Part shown: one piece after another, positions 32,441-41,574 of the stretch
Layout of the letters: every line of letters starts with the position of its first letter
How positions within the stretch are numbered: position 1 is the stretch's first letter
Assembly (NCBI GenBank): GCA_964633145.1
Contig: CAZWFE010000003.1
Span: 36,235 to 100,234 of the forward strand
Direction of reading: 5' to 3'
Source of the DNA: CAJXSD01 sp964633145
GTDB taxonomy: Bacteria > Pseudomonadota > Alphaproteobacteria > Rhodobacterales > Rhodobacteraceae
Length of the DNA: 64,000 nt
Program-made: the position numbers and the translations under genes
Notes under the pieces: model-generated
What the model saw: the letters and a program-made list of their open reading frames with translations, nothing else
What the model was told of the DNA's origin: nothing
Databases searched by the model: none

Positions 32441-33601
32441 ATGCAATTTGGATTGACCCAAGAACAGGACATGATCGTATCCACCGTGCGCGAATTCGTT
32501 GAAAACGAAATTTACCCGCACGAAGATCTGGTTGAACGCACCGGCGAGGTGCCCCATGAAATCGCCCAAGATATCAAACAAAAATGCATCGATCTAGGGT
32601 TCTATGCCTGTAATTTCCCGCAATCCGTGGGCGGTGCGGGTTTGAACCATTTGGAATTTGCGCTGGTCGAACGCGAATTGGGCCGTGGGTCGATGGCGTT
32701 GAACCATTTCTTTGGCAGGCCACAAAATATCTTGATGGCCTGCAAGGGCGATCAAATTGAACGCTATTTGCTGCCTGCGGTGCGTGGTGAACGTATGGAC
32801 GCGCTGGCCATGACCGAACCCGATGCAGGATCAGACGTGCGGGGCATGAAATGCAGCGCGGTGCGCGATGGTGGGGATTGGGTGATCAACGGTACCAAAC
32901 ACTTTATCTCTGGCGCGGATCATGCGGATTTCATTATTGTTTTCATTGCCACTGGCGAAGATCAAACACCCAAAGGCCCCAAAAAACGGATCACCGCATT
33001 TTTGGTCGATCGCGGCACGCCTGGTTTCACCGTTCGCGATGGGTACAAATCGGTCAGCCACCGCGGCTATAAAAACATGATCCTTGAATTTGATGACTGT
33101 CGGTTGCCCGATGTGCAGGTTTTGGGGGATGTCGATGGTGGTTTTGACGTGATGAACACATGGCTTTATGCCACGCGGATCACGGTGGCCACCATGTCGG
33201 TGGGCCGTGCGCGGCGCTGTTTTGATTATGCGTTGAATTATTCGGCGGAACGGAAACAATTTGGCCAACACATCGCAAAATTTCAGGGGGTTAGTTTTCA
33301 GCTGGCCGATATGATTACCGAAATTGATGCCGCTGATTGGCTGACGCTGTCGGCGGCATGGCGGCTGGATCAGGGATTGCCCGCAAACCGCGAAATTGCC
33401 AGTGCGAAACTATATGCCACCGAAATGTTGGCCCGTGTTACAGATGCAACTTTGCAAATTCACGGGGGAATGGGGTTGATGGATGATTATCCCATCGAAC
33501 GGTTCTGGCGTGATGCGCGGGTCGAACGCATTTGGGATGGCACGTCGGAAATTCAGCGCCACATTATCAGCCGTGATTTATTGCGCCCCTTGGGCGCCTA
33601 G
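32441..33601 (+). CDS. Acyl-CoA dehydrogenase, candidate gamma-butyrobetainyl-CoA dehydrogenase
   Basis: A 386-residue FAD acyl-CoA dehydrogenase. AMTEPDAGSDVRGMKC, WVINGTKHFISGADH, the IHGGMGLMDDYPIER region and VERIWDGTSEIQRHI are family motifs. Set in a carnitine operon between the carnitine dehydrogenase and an acyl-CoA ligase plus CaiD-like hydratase, it most plausibly oxidises gamma-butyrobetainyl-CoA to crotonobetainyl-CoA; CaiA does the reverse in enterobacteria. The DGTSE catalytic Glu position is intact. AAAGGA lies before ATG 32441. Confidence 0.87.
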   Translation: MQFGLTQEQDMIVSTVREFVENEIYPHEDLVERTGEVPHEIAQDIKQKCIDLGFYACNFPQSVGGAGLNHLEFALVERELGRGSMALNHFFGRPQNILMACKGDQIERYLLPAVRGERMDALAMTEPDAGSDVRGMKCSAVRDGGDWVINGTKHFISGADHADFIIVFIATGEDQTPKGPKKRITAFLVDRGTPGFTVRDGYKSVSHRGYKNMILEFDDCRLPDVQVLGDVDGGFDVMNTWLYATRITVATMSVGRARRCFDYALNYSAERKQFGQHIAKFQGVSFQLADMITEIDAADWLTLSAAWRLDQGLPANREIASAKLYATEMLARVTDATLQIHGGMGLMDDYPIERFWRDARVERIWDGTSEIQRHIISRDLLRPLGA

Positions 33602-33608
33602 GCGGGGC

Positions 33609-35669
33609 ATGCGCGCGATTATGCAAACAGATCAGGCAAATGCGCCCTTGGCCCGTGTTCTGTCGCCACGCAACTTGGTTGTGATTGGCGGCGGCGCATG
33701 GGGCCAGGCGGTGATTGAACAGGCCCGCAAATTCGGCTTTGATGGGCCGATATGGGCCATTCACCCCAGTAAACAGATCGCAGGTGCGGATCAAACGGTA
33801 CCTGCGTTGGATGATTTGGGCTTTGTCCCTGATGTGGCCTATGTCGCGGTAAACCGACATGCAACGATTGATATTGTTCGAACCCTGTCTGACATGGGCG
33901 CCGGCGGGGCCGTTTGCTTTGCCTCTGGCTTTTCCGAGGCAGAGGCCGAAACATCCGACGGGGTGCAATTACAAACTGATCTGTTGCGTGCCGCGGGCAC
34001 TATGCCAATATTGGGCCCGAATTGTTACGGGTTTATCAATGGCTTAGATCGTGTTTGTGTTTGGCCTGATCAACATGGAATGACACAGGTTGATCGCGGG
34101 GTCGCGATTATCACGCAAAGTTCGAACATGATGATCAACCTGACTATGCAGCGGCGGGGCCTGCCCATTGCCTATGCATTAACGGCAGGCAATCAAGCCC
34201 GCGTTGATTTGATTGATTTGGCAATGCATGCGCTAAACGATCCCCGCGTCAGTGCCATTGGCCTGCACATCGAAGGCATCTCAGATACTGATAAATTGTT
34301 TGATCTGGCCACGCGTGCTGCGTCACTGGGTAAAGGGATCGTTGCGATTAAGGTCGGCACATCTGATCAGGCGCAAACCGCAACAATTTCGCATACCGCG
34401 TCGATGGCCGGATCAGCGGTCGCAGGGCGCGCATTATTTGATCGCTTGGGGATTGGATTGGTCACAGATCTGCCCTGTTTTTTGGAAACGCTTAAGATTT
34501 TGCATCACTATGGCCCCCTGCACAGCACGGATATGGTATCCTTGTCATGTTCCGGAGGCGAGGCCAGCCTAATCGCGGATCTAGGGCATGAAATGGGCAT
34601 TACATTTCCGCCACTGGATCAAGCCCAATCCAGCGGTTTGCGCCGCGCCTTGGGGCCCAAGGTAGCTTTGGCCAATCCATTGGATTATCACACCTATATC
34701 TGGGGCGATGTGGACGCTATGGCCGATTGCTTTCTGGCTATGCTGGATCGTGCAGATATTGGATTTGGCGTGATTATCGTTGATTTTCCGTTGTCCGACA
34801 GATGCGACCCATCTGCATGGCACTGTGTGATCCAATCAGCCGCACGGGTTCGACAGCGCATTTCAACCCCATTTGCACTGCTGGCGACCTTGCCCGAGGG
34901 GATAGATGAGGACACAGAACGCAGATTGCAATCCATGAATGTGCTGTGTCTGCGTGGTCTTTCGGATGGGCTGTCTGCTGTTCTTGCCGCGCAGCTGCAT
35001 GTGCCCTGCGCACAACGCCCTTGGAAATCGCAGTCACTGAATGCCCCGCATATCCTTTTGGAAGCACAGGCCAAGCGGCAGCTTGCCAGCTATGGCGTTG
35101 TGGTTCCAACGGCGCATATTTGCGATACCACGGTGCAGTTAACCGATGCCTTTGACCAAATGACAAAGCCCGTTGTTTTAAAAACAACCCATGCAGCGCA
35201 TAAAACCGAAAGCGGTGGCGTCATTGTCAGCATAGAAACACAAGATCAACTATTATCAGCTGCAAAGGACATCGGCGCCTGGCCTTTGTTGATGGAACCG
35301 ATGATCACGGATACAGTCGCAGAACTGCTGGTGTCTGTCCAAAACGATCAGGTTCACGGGTATACGCTGACCCTTGGGGCTGGGGGCGTTTTGACCGAAA
35401 TTTGGCGTGATACGGTCAGTGTGGCAATGCCTGTGACGTCGGATGATATTCTGCGCGCCTTAGAGCAGTTAAAAATATATCCGATCCTTGTGGGATATCG
35501 CGGGAAAACAGGCTGTGATCTAAATCAGATTATGCGTACAGTATTGTCTGTCCAAGACTATGTTCAGGCGCATTTAACCACCATCGGTGAAATTGAAATC
35601 AACCCGTTGATTGTGCAGCCCAACGCTGCGGTTGCCGTAGACGCATTGATACGAAAGGATTTAGAATGA
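33609..35669 (+). CDS. ADP-forming acyl-CoA synthetase family ligase
   Basis: A ligase of about 686 residues with an N-terminal CoA-binding domain (LSPRNLVVIGGGAWGQAVIEQ), succinyl-CoA-ligase-like domains with the phospho-histidine motif ATISHTASMAGSAVAG, and a C-terminal ATP-grasp domain (VVLKTTHAAHKTESGGV, EINPLIVQPN). In this operon it should activate gamma-butyrobetaine, crotonobetaine or carnitine to the CoA ester. That role is filled by the AMP-forming CaiC or CoA-transferase CaiB in enterobacteria, neither of which is here. Starts at 33609 and 33621 are both possible. Its stop overlaps the next start (ATGA). Confidence 0.85.
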   Translation: MRAIMQTDQANAPLARVLSPRNLVVIGGGAWGQAVIEQARKFGFDGPIWAIHPSKQIAGADQTVPALDDLGFVPDVAYVAVNRHATIDIVRTLSDMGAGGAVCFASGFSEAEAETSDGVQLQTDLLRAAGTMPILGPNCYGFINGLDRVCVWPDQHGMTQVDRGVAIITQSSNMMINLTMQRRGLPIAYALTAGNQARVDLIDLAMHALNDPRVSAIGLHIEGISDTDKLFDLATRAASLGKGIVAIKVGTSDQAQTATISHTASMAGSAVAGRALFDRLGIGLVTDLPCFLETLKILHHYGPLHSTDMVSLSCSGGEASLIADLGHEMGITFPPLDQAQSSGLRRALGPKVALANPLDYHTYIWGDVDAMADCFLAMLDRADIGFGVIIVDFPLSDRCDPSAWHCVIQSAARVRQRISTPFALLATLPEGIDEDTERRLQSMNVLCLRGLSDGLSAVLAAQLHVPCAQRPWKSQSLNAPHILLEAQAKRQLASYGVVVPTAHICDTTVQLTDAFDQMTKPVVLKTTHAAHKTESGGVIVSIETQDQLLSAAKDIGAWPLLMEPMITDTVAELLVSVQNDQVHGYTLTLGAGGVLTEIWRDTVSVAMPVTSDDILRALEQLKIYPILVGYRGKTGCDLNQIMRTVLSVQDYVQAHLTTIGEIEINPLIVQPNAAVAVDALIRKDLE

Positions 35670-36448
35670 GCGATGTTATCGAAACCCATATCGAAAATCA
35701 TGTACTGACGGTGACGCTGAACCGGCCCAAGGCAAATGCCATTGATCTGGCGACATCGCGCGCCTTGGGTCAGGTGTTCGCCGATTTTCGGGATAATCCC
35801 GATTTGCGCGTGGCCATTATAACGGGGGCGGGTGATAAATTTTTCTGCCCTGGTTGGGATCTTAAGGCGGCGGCCGATGGCGATGCGGTGGATGGTGATT
35901 ACGGCATGGGCGGCTTTGGTGGGATCCAAGAAATGCCGCATCTGAACAAACCCATTATTGCCGCGGTGAATGGCATTTGCTGTGGCGGTGGTTTGGAATG
36001 GGCGCTGTCCGCCGATATCATTCTGGCAGCGGATCACGCATCCTTTGCCTTGCCTGAAATTCGCTCAGGCACGGTGGCGGATGCGGCCAGTGTGAAATTG
36101 CCCAAACGCATTCCCTATCATATCGCAATGGAAATGCTGCTAACCGGCCGTTGGATCACCGCAGAAGAGGCCGCGCGTTGGGGCATGATCAACCAAATCC
36201 ATCCTGCCGCTGAATTGATGGCCAAGGCCCGTGAAATGGCGCATTTATTGGCCTCTGGTCCGCCCTTGGTCTATGCCGCGATCAAGGAAATCGTGCGCGA
36301 ATCCGAGGATCAAAAATTCCAAGACAGCATGAATAAAATCACACGGTCGCAGTATAAAACCGTGGAAACCCTATACCAATCCGAAGACCAGCTAGAAGGC
36401 GCGCGTGCATTCGCGGAAAAACGCGATCCGGTCTGGAAAGGCCGCTAA
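35666..36448 (+). CDS. Enoyl-CoA hydratase family, CaiD-like (crotonobetainyl-CoA hydratase)
   Basis: A 260-residue crotonase. Oxyanion region FFCPGWDLKAAA; both catalytic glutamates are present (CCGGGLEWALSADI and ALPEIRSG), unlike the crotonase at 10831. The tail EGARAFAEKRDPVWKGR is common in CaiD-like and related hydratases. In context it would hydrate crotonobetainyl-CoA to carnitinyl-CoA. It overlaps the ligase by 4 bases and closes the operon; a strong bidirectional terminator follows. Confidence 0.87.
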   Translation: MSDVIETHIENHVLTVTLNRPKANAIDLATSRALGQVFADFRDNPDLRVAIITGAGDKFFCPGWDLKAAADGDAVDGDYGMGGFGGIQEMPHLNKPIIAAVNGICCGGGLEWALSADIILAADHASFALPEIRSGTVADAASVKLPKRIPYHIAMEMLLTGRWITAEEAARWGMINQIHPAAELMAKAREMAHLLASGPPLVYAAIKEIVRESEDQKFQDSMNKITRSQYKTVETLYQSEDQLEGARAFAEKRDPVWKGR

Positions 36449-36455
36449 ACGTAAA

Positions 36456-36477
36456 AAAGGGGCCATTTGGCCCCTTT
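36456..36477. terminator. Bidirectional terminator between carnitine operon and ASKHA gene
   Basis: AAAGGGGCC-ATTT-GGCCCCTTT (36456-36477) is a perfect 9-bp stem. The minus direction continues TTTTTTAC, counting the A run at 36453-36458, and the plus direction GATTTGATT, so it serves both convergent transcripts and is stronger leftward. Confidence 0.8.
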
Positions 36478-36484
36478 GATTTGA

Positions 36485-38524
36485 TTAACCGCGGCGGCGT
36501 CTGCGGCGGCCACCATCTTCGCCACCGCCGGCGTTAAACGCGACCTGCGGCAGATCAACGATGCTGCGCAGATGCGCAAAGGACGCTGTTTTATGCGGAA
36601 TGGCATTGGCCGCAATAAAGTGTTCTTGGAACCTTGGCTCAATCGCGGTTTCGACCTTGGTGATATTACGCACGGTTTGTTCGATGCGTGCGCGCGCCTT
36701 GATGTTGCACAATGCAATGCGTGCGCCCGTGCCGGCGGCGTTGCCTGCTGATTGTACCTTGTCCAAGGTTACATCGGGGATCATGCCCAGCACCAGCGCG
36801 TGTTTTGCTGAAATATGCGCGCCAAAGGCGCCAGCCAAAACAACACGATCCACGGCATCGACATTCATTTCATCCATCAACAACCGCGCACCCGCATACA
36901 ATGCGGATTTTGCCAGCTGAATGGCGCGAATGTCGCCTTGGGTGACGGTGATTTTCGGGCCACCCTGTGCCGATGCATCGTGGATCACATAGGAATATGT
37001 GCGCCCCTCGGCAATGTTGCGGGCGGTGCCTGTCGCCTCGGGCGAACCAATCAGGCCGTTTTCATCCATCAATCCTGCGATGCGCAATTCGGCCACCGCC
37101 TCAATAATGCCGGATCCACAAATACCGGTGATGCCGGTGCTGGCTGTAGCTTGGTCAAATCCGTCCTCATCTGACCACAGGTCACATCCGATCACGCGGA
37201 AACGGGGTTCTTTGGTGATGGGATCGATTTCGATGCGCTCAATCGCACCTGGGGCGGCGCGTTGGCCGGAACTGATTTGTGCGCCCTCAAACGCGGGGCC
37301 GGTGGGCGATGAACAGGCCAGAACGCGGGTTTTATTGCCCAACAGCAATTCAGCATTGGTGCCCACATCCACAATCAACACCAGATCTTCGGATTTATCG
37401 GGTTCCTCAGACAATGCAACGGCGGCGGCATCGGCGCCCACATGCCCTGCGATACAAGGCAGGATGTAGCATTGGGTTGTGGTCAACAGATCGGTCAAAT
37501 CCAGATCACGCGCAGTTAGATGCATGGCATCTGATGTGGCCAAAGCAAAGGGGGCCTGACCCAATTCCACCGGATCAACACCGACCAACAGGTGGTGCAT
37601 CACAGGGTTACACACAAACACGATTTCCAAAATCTGATGTGGCGACAATTCCGCCGATTGCGCAATATCCACTGCCAAAGTGTTGATCGCATCGCGCACC
37701 GCGCGGGTCATTTCCTGATCGCCATTTTTGTTCATCATGGCATAGCTGACGCGGCTCATTAAATCTTCGCCAAAGCGGATTTGCGGGTTCATCAGGCCCG
37801 AACTTTCGACCACTTCGCCTGTGACCAGATTGGTCAAATGCGCGGCAACCGTGGTGGACCCCAAATCAATGGCTAGGCCATAGATGCCGTCTTCATACAG
37901 ACCTGGCCACAGGTTGATGATTTTCGATTGTTCCGCGGCATGATCGCGATAAAGGGCCACGGTGATTTGCCAATTGCCCTTGCGCAGCACTGGTTGCAGC
38001 TTGGTCAAGATCGACAGATCGGCTGTGACACCTGTGATGTCCCATTGATCGGCAAGGGCGCGTTTGACCCGTTCTAAATCGCCCGTGGGCGAATGCATGT
38101 CGGGTTCTTCGACCTCGATGAAAAACAGCCGTGTGGCTGGGTCCATTTCGATCACGCGCGCGCTGGCCGCTTTGCGCACAACCTGTTTGTGCACTTGGCT
38201 TTCTGGGGGAACGTCAATCACCACATCGCTTTGGATGGTGGCTTGGCATCCCAAACGCCGCCCAGGCTTTAGGCCGCGTTTATCGTCATAGCGTTGTTCG
38301 ACGGAATTCCATTCGGACAGGGCCGTGTCGGCCACCGTAACGCCGTGTTTTGAAAATTCGCCATAGGACGGGGTGATTTGGCATTTGCTGCAAATGCCGC
38401 GCCCGCCACAAACGCTGTCTAGATCAACGCCCAATTGGCGGGCGGCTGTCAAAACAGGTGTGCCAACTGGAAAATGTCCCCGTTTGCCGGACGGGGTAAA
38501 GACGACCAAAGGATCTTTGCTCAT
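36485..38524 (-). CDS. Ferredoxin-ASKHA corrinoid reactivation protein (RamA/RACo-like, DUF4445)
   Basis: A 679-residue protein. Residues about 1-95 are a [2Fe-2S] ferredoxin domain (CGGRGICSKC plus GCQA), followed by a linker and an ASKHA ATPase domain (YGLAIDLGSTTVAAHL, VDVGTNAELLLGN, VVLAGAFGAH). Proteins of this plan reduce cob(II)alamin in corrinoid methyltransferases using ATP. The likely client is the split methionine synthase whose pterin part is encoded at 23521. The C-terminus ends in a Gly/Arg tail (GGGEDGGRRRRRRG) similar to that protein's tail. Neighbours are unrelated, so the assignment rests on family knowledge. Confidence 0.87.
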   Translation of the reverse strand: MSKDPLVVFTPSGKRGHFPVGTPVLTAARQLGVDLDSVCGGRGICSKCQITPSYGEFSKHGVTVADTALSEWNSVEQRYDDKRGLKPGRRLGCQATIQSDVVIDVPPESQVHKQVVRKAASARVIEMDPATRLFFIEVEEPDMHSPTGDLERVKRALADQWDITGVTADLSILTKLQPVLRKGNWQITVALYRDHAAEQSKIINLWPGLYEDGIYGLAIDLGSTTVAAHLTNLVTGEVVESSGLMNPQIRFGEDLMSRVSYAMMNKNGDQEMTRAVRDAINTLAVDIAQSAELSPHQILEIVFVCNPVMHHLLVGVDPVELGQAPFALATSDAMHLTARDLDLTDLLTTTQCYILPCIAGHVGADAAAVALSEEPDKSEDLVLIVDVGTNAELLLGNKTRVLACSSPTGPAFEGAQISSGQRAAPGAIERIEIDPITKEPRFRVIGCDLWSDEDGFDQATASTGITGICGSGIIEAVAELRIAGLMDENGLIGSPEATGTARNIAEGRTYSYVIHDASAQGGPKITVTQGDIRAIQLAKSALYAGARLLMDEMNVDAVDRVVLAGAFGAHISAKHALVLGMIPDVTLDKVQSAGNAAGTGARIALCNIKARARIEQTVRNITKVETAIEPRFQEHFIAANAIPHKTASFAHLRSIVDLPQVAFNAGGGEDGGRRRRRRG

Positions 38525-38623
38525 GATGGATGAATTCCCAAAGGTTTATTTTGTCACAACATAGCTGGATCACCCATTAATGAAAGGCGTGATCCGTCAT
38601 AATTTAGCCGATTGGCGGCATTT

Positions 38624-39178
38624 TTACGATTGTGTGTCCGTATCGGTGAAACGAACCTTGCCAATATGATCCAGATTGCGATTTCTTTGCGCGAAATCAA
38701 TGCCGTATCCCACGACAAATTCATCGGGAATTTCAAACCCAGTCCAGTCGGCTTTGATGTCGACTTCGCGACGGGTGGGTTTATCAAGCAAGGCAATGGT
38801 TTTCAGGCGCGCAGGGTTGCGTGATTGCAGCAAATGCAACACATGGCTTAGGGTGAAACCGGTATCAACGATATCCTCGACCACCAGCACATCGCGCCCC
38901 TCAATCGCGCCGCGCAGATCCTTAAGGATGCGCACTTCGCGTGACGATTCCATACCGTCGCCATAGGATGATGCCTCAAGGAAATCGACCTCGACGGGCA
39001 GGGGCAATTCACGCACCAGATCGGCAATGAACACAAATGATCCACGCAACAGCCCAACAACGACCAATTTGTTGGTATCGGCAAATTCGGCCTGAATCTC
39101 TTTGCTTAACGCCTCGATCCGTGCGGCGATGGCCTTGGCCGAGATTAATTCATCAATGACATATGGACGCTGCGACAT
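38624..39178 (-). CDS. hpt: Hypoxanthine phosphoribosyltransferase
   Basis: A 184-residue purine salvage enzyme forming IMP (and GMP) from hypoxanthine or guanine and PRPP. VVVGLLRGSFVFIADL, the PRPP loop DVLVVEDIVDTGFTL, and GFEIPDEFVVGYGIDFA at the C-terminus are hallmarks, and the length is normal. ATG 39178 follows AAGGGGG; the frame runs further upstream but overlaps the divergent promoter region. Confidence 0.95.
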   Translation of the reverse strand: MSQRPYVIDELISAKAIAARIEALSKEIQAEFADTNKLVVVGLLRGSFVFIADLVRELPLPVEVDFLEASSYGDGMESSREVRILKDLRGAIEGRDVLVVEDIVDTGFTLSHVLHLLQSRNPARLKTIALLDKPTRREVDIKADWTGFEIPDEFVVGYGIDFAQRNRNLDHIGKVRFTDTDTQS

Positions 39179-39255
39179 GGGACCCCCTTGATTTTCGGTG
39201 GCACTAAACCCTATTGATGGGCAAGTGTCACGCAAAAAGAAACCAGTATCGCGAT

Positions 39256-39699
39256 ATGCCCACACATTCTGAAACCCGTCCCTTGCCCTATAGCGCGCAG
39301 CAAATGTACGATTTGGTCAGCGATGTGGCCAGCTATCCGCAATTTTTGCCATGGTGTGCGGCGGCACGGATCCGATCGGTCACCCCCCAAGGCGACGCGC
39401 AGATGATGGAGGCAGATCTGGTCATTTCGTTCAAGGTGTTTCGCGAACGCTTTGGCAGTCGCGTCGTGTTGTGGCCCGAGGATCATAAAATTGATACCGA
39501 ATATCTGGATGGACCGTTCAAATATATGAAATCCTATTGGAAATTCAGCGACACGGAAACGGGATGCGATGTCAGTTTCTTTGTGGATTTCGAATTCAAA
39601 AATGCCGTGTTGCAGGGCATCATTGGCGTTGTTTTCAACGAAGCGATGCAGCGCATTGTGCGTGCGTTCGAACAACGCGCCGCAGCATTATATGGTTAG
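39256..39699 (+). CDS. COQ10/RatA-type START-domain protein
   Basis: A 147-residue SRPBCC protein of the COQ10/RatA group. LPYSAQQMYDLVSDVASYPQFLPWC, the middle YLDGPFKYMKSYW and C-terminal FNEAMQRIVRAFEQRA are typical. In alphaproteobacteria and mitochondria such proteins bind ubiquinone or its precursors and help respiratory function. The toxin label used for RatA in E. coli should not be taken as evidence of a toxin-antitoxin pair; no partner gene is adjacent. The ATG at 39256 is chosen for the family start. Confidence 0.88.
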   Translation: MPTHSETRPLPYSAQQMYDLVSDVASYPQFLPWCAAARIRSVTPQGDAQMMEADLVISFKVFRERFGSRVVLWPEDHKIDTEYLDGPFKYMKSYWKFSDTETGCDVSFFVDFEFKNAVLQGIIGVVFNEAMQRIVRAFEQRAAALYG

Positions 39700-39708
39700 C
39701 GCATAAAA

Positions 39709-39733
39709 AATGGCCCCGCATGTGGGGGCCATT
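39709..39733. terminator. Terminator between COQ10-like gene and amt
   Basis: AATGGCCCC (39709-39717) and GGGGCCATT (39725-39733) form a 9-bp stem. On the minus strand TTTTTTATGC follows, making it a strong terminator for amt; on the plus strand it is a hairpin with a weak T run. Confidence 0.75.
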
Positions 39734-39753
39734 GGGTTTGATGTCAAACAGGA

Positions 39754-40935
39754 TTAGCTGTTCAGATCATAGGCGCGTTCGCCATGCACGGACAAATCCA
39801 AACCATTGGTTTCTGTTTCCAAATCCACGCGCAGCGGTGTGATGGCAGAAACAACTTTGATCAACACAACCGATACAACGGCAGTGTAGATGCCCACGAT
39901 AATCAAAGCACCAACTTGGGCAGTCCATGTACCTTGGCCAAAGGCTGCGATCATCAGCGTGCCGAAAATACCGCCCACACCGTGCACCGCAAAGACATCC
40001 AGTGTGTCGTCGATTTTCAATGTGTTGCGGATCAGGTTTACGGCCTCTTGGCACAATACGCCGGCGATTGCGCCGATGATTAATGCCTCAATCGGGCCCA
40101 CAAATCCGGATGCGGGGGTGATCGATGCCAGACCTGCGATGGTGCCTGTGACGATGCCCACCAAGGATGCTTTGCCATATTTGAATTTTTCCCACGCAGC
40201 CCATGTCAGCGATGCGGTTGCAGCAGAAATATGCGTCACGGTCAGGGCCATGGCGGCACCACCATCAGCGGCCAGTTGCGAACCACCGTTGAACCCGAAC
40301 CAGCCAACCCACAACATCCCTGCGCCGATCATCACATAGCCGGGGTTGTGTGGGGGCACGCTGCGGTTTTTGCGCGGGCCTAGGAATATTGCGATCAACA
40401 ACGCGGCCAGACCTGCGGTTTCGTGAACAACGATGCCGCCTGCGAAATCGCGCGTGCCCGTGTCGCCAAAAATACCGCCATCGGCCAAGAAACCGCCGCC
40501 CCAAATCCAATGCACCACAGGCGCATAGCACAGCAACATCCACAATCCCGAAAACACCAAAACAAAGCCAAAGCCCACCCGTTCCACATAGGCGCCAACA
40601 ATCAAGGCCGGAGTAATGACCGCAAATGTCATTTGGAACGCGAAAAACAAAACCTCGGGCAGGGTGCCAGACAGGCTGTCGGCATCAACACCCATCAAAA
40701 ACGCCTTCTCCAATCCGCCCCAGTATCCTGATGTGCCGGAACCAAATGCAATGGTATAGCCAAAGGCCAGCCAAAGCACGCTCATCAATGCGGCGATGGA
40801 ATAGACCTGCATAAAGACGGACAGCACGTTGCGACCACGCACCAAGCCGCCGTAAAACAATGCCAGTCCCGGTAGGGACATAAACAGCACCAAAGCTGTG
40901 GCAACGATGATCCATGCGGTATCTGCTGGGTTCAT
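39754..40935 (-). CDS. amt: Ammonium transporter (Amt/MEP/Rh)
   Basis: A 393-residue membrane protein with about 11 helices. FYGGLVRGRNVLSVF, FAGGIVVHETAG (conserved pore His), NPGYVMIGAGMLWVGWFGFNGGS and DVFAVHGVGGIFGTL (second pore His) are family hallmarks. It should import ammonium and is usually trimeric. A glnK gene commonly precedes amt but is not adjacent here. The nitrogen regulators NtrBC and NtrYX lie 3.4 kb away, which makes nitrogen control plausible; no clear NtrC site is seen in the 138-base upstream gap. Confidence 0.95.
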   Translation of the reverse strand: MNPADTAWIIVATALVLFMSLPGLALFYGGLVRGRNVLSVFMQVYSIAALMSVLWLAFGYTIAFGSGTSGYWGGLEKAFLMGVDADSLSGTLPEVLFFAFQMTFAVITPALIVGAYVERVGFGFVLVFSGLWMLLCYAPVVHWIWGGGFLADGGIFGDTGTRDFAGGIVVHETAGLAALLIAIFLGPRKNRSVPPHNPGYVMIGAGMLWVGWFGFNGGSQLAADGGAAMALTVTHISAATASLTWAAWEKFKYGKASLVGIVTGTIAGLASITPASGFVGPIEALIIGAIAGVLCQEAVNLIRNTLKIDDTLDVFAVHGVGGIFGTLMIAAFGQGTWTAQVGALIIVGIYTAVVSVVLIKVVSAITPLRVDLETETNGLDLSVHGERAYDLNS

Positions 40936-41073
40936 TTTTTCATCCTCTTTTCTGTTTGCCTGCGGTTTGATCGAATTGGGATGAAAAACAAAGCATTTGC
41001 TGATTATTCAGGCAGTTAAATTCTGCTGGATTGCACGAGTGCCTAAAATTTAATCGTAAATTTTGGCGGTCGG

Positions 41074-41574
41074 CTAAGTTTTGGGCGTATCGTGTTTGTC
41101 CAAATATTCCAAAATCAGGCCCAGCGCGTGCAGGGTTGCCGCGTGGCGTACGCGGTCGCGGCCCAGCGCGGTGAATTCGATGGTTTCGCTGATCACCGTG
41201 TCGTTTGTCGCAAGGGCAAAGCACACGCGCCCCTCGGGTTTATGGTCTGACCCACCGGGGCCGGCAATGCCTGTGGTCGCAACGGCCAATGTCGCGTCTG
41301 AATGCGCCAATGCGCCGCGCGCCATTTCCTGCGCCGTTTGTTCAGACACAGCGCCGTACTGCGCCAAAGTGTCTATGCGTACCCCCAGCATTGCCATCTT
41401 TGCTGCGTTGGAATAGGTCACAAACCCCCGATCAAAGATGGCCGACGATCCCGCAATGTCTGTGATCGCGGCAGATATCATACCACCTGTGCAGCTTTCG
41501 GCGGTGGCGATGATGTGACCTGTCGCGCGGGCACGGTGCAAAATTGCGGATGACTGTGTTTTGATGTCTGCCAT
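41074..41574 (-). CDS. CinA-family nicotinamide-nucleotide amidohydrolase
   Basis: A 166-residue stand-alone CinA C-terminal (PncC) domain: TAESCTGGMISAAITDIAGSS, YSNAAKMAMLGV, AVATTGIAGPGGSDHKPEGRVC. It hydrolyses NMN to nicotinate mononucleotide in NAD recycling. ATG 41574 overlaps the pgpA stop by 1 base; the in-frame GTG one codon upstream is an alternative. Last gene of the ispD-ispF-pgpA-cinA string. Confidence 0.93.
   Translation of the reverse strand: MADIKTQSSAILHRARATGHIIATAESCTGGMISAAITDIAGSSAIFDRGFVTYSNAAKMAMLGVRIDTLAQYGAVSEQTAQEMARGALAHSDATLAVATTGIAGPGGSDHKPEGRVCFALATNDTVISETIEFTALGRDRVRHAATLHALGLILEYLDKHDTPKT

Noticed and set aside
39214..39699. RatA toxin annotation for the START-domain protein
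   Set aside because: No antitoxin partner is adjacent, and alphaproteobacterial members are COQ10-like quinone-binding proteins, so a toxin-antitoxin system is not supported.
41029..41045. Short dyad GCACGAGTGC upstream of amt as an NtrC site
   Set aside because: Half-site spacing is too short for known NtrC consensus sites, and a single such match is expected by chance.
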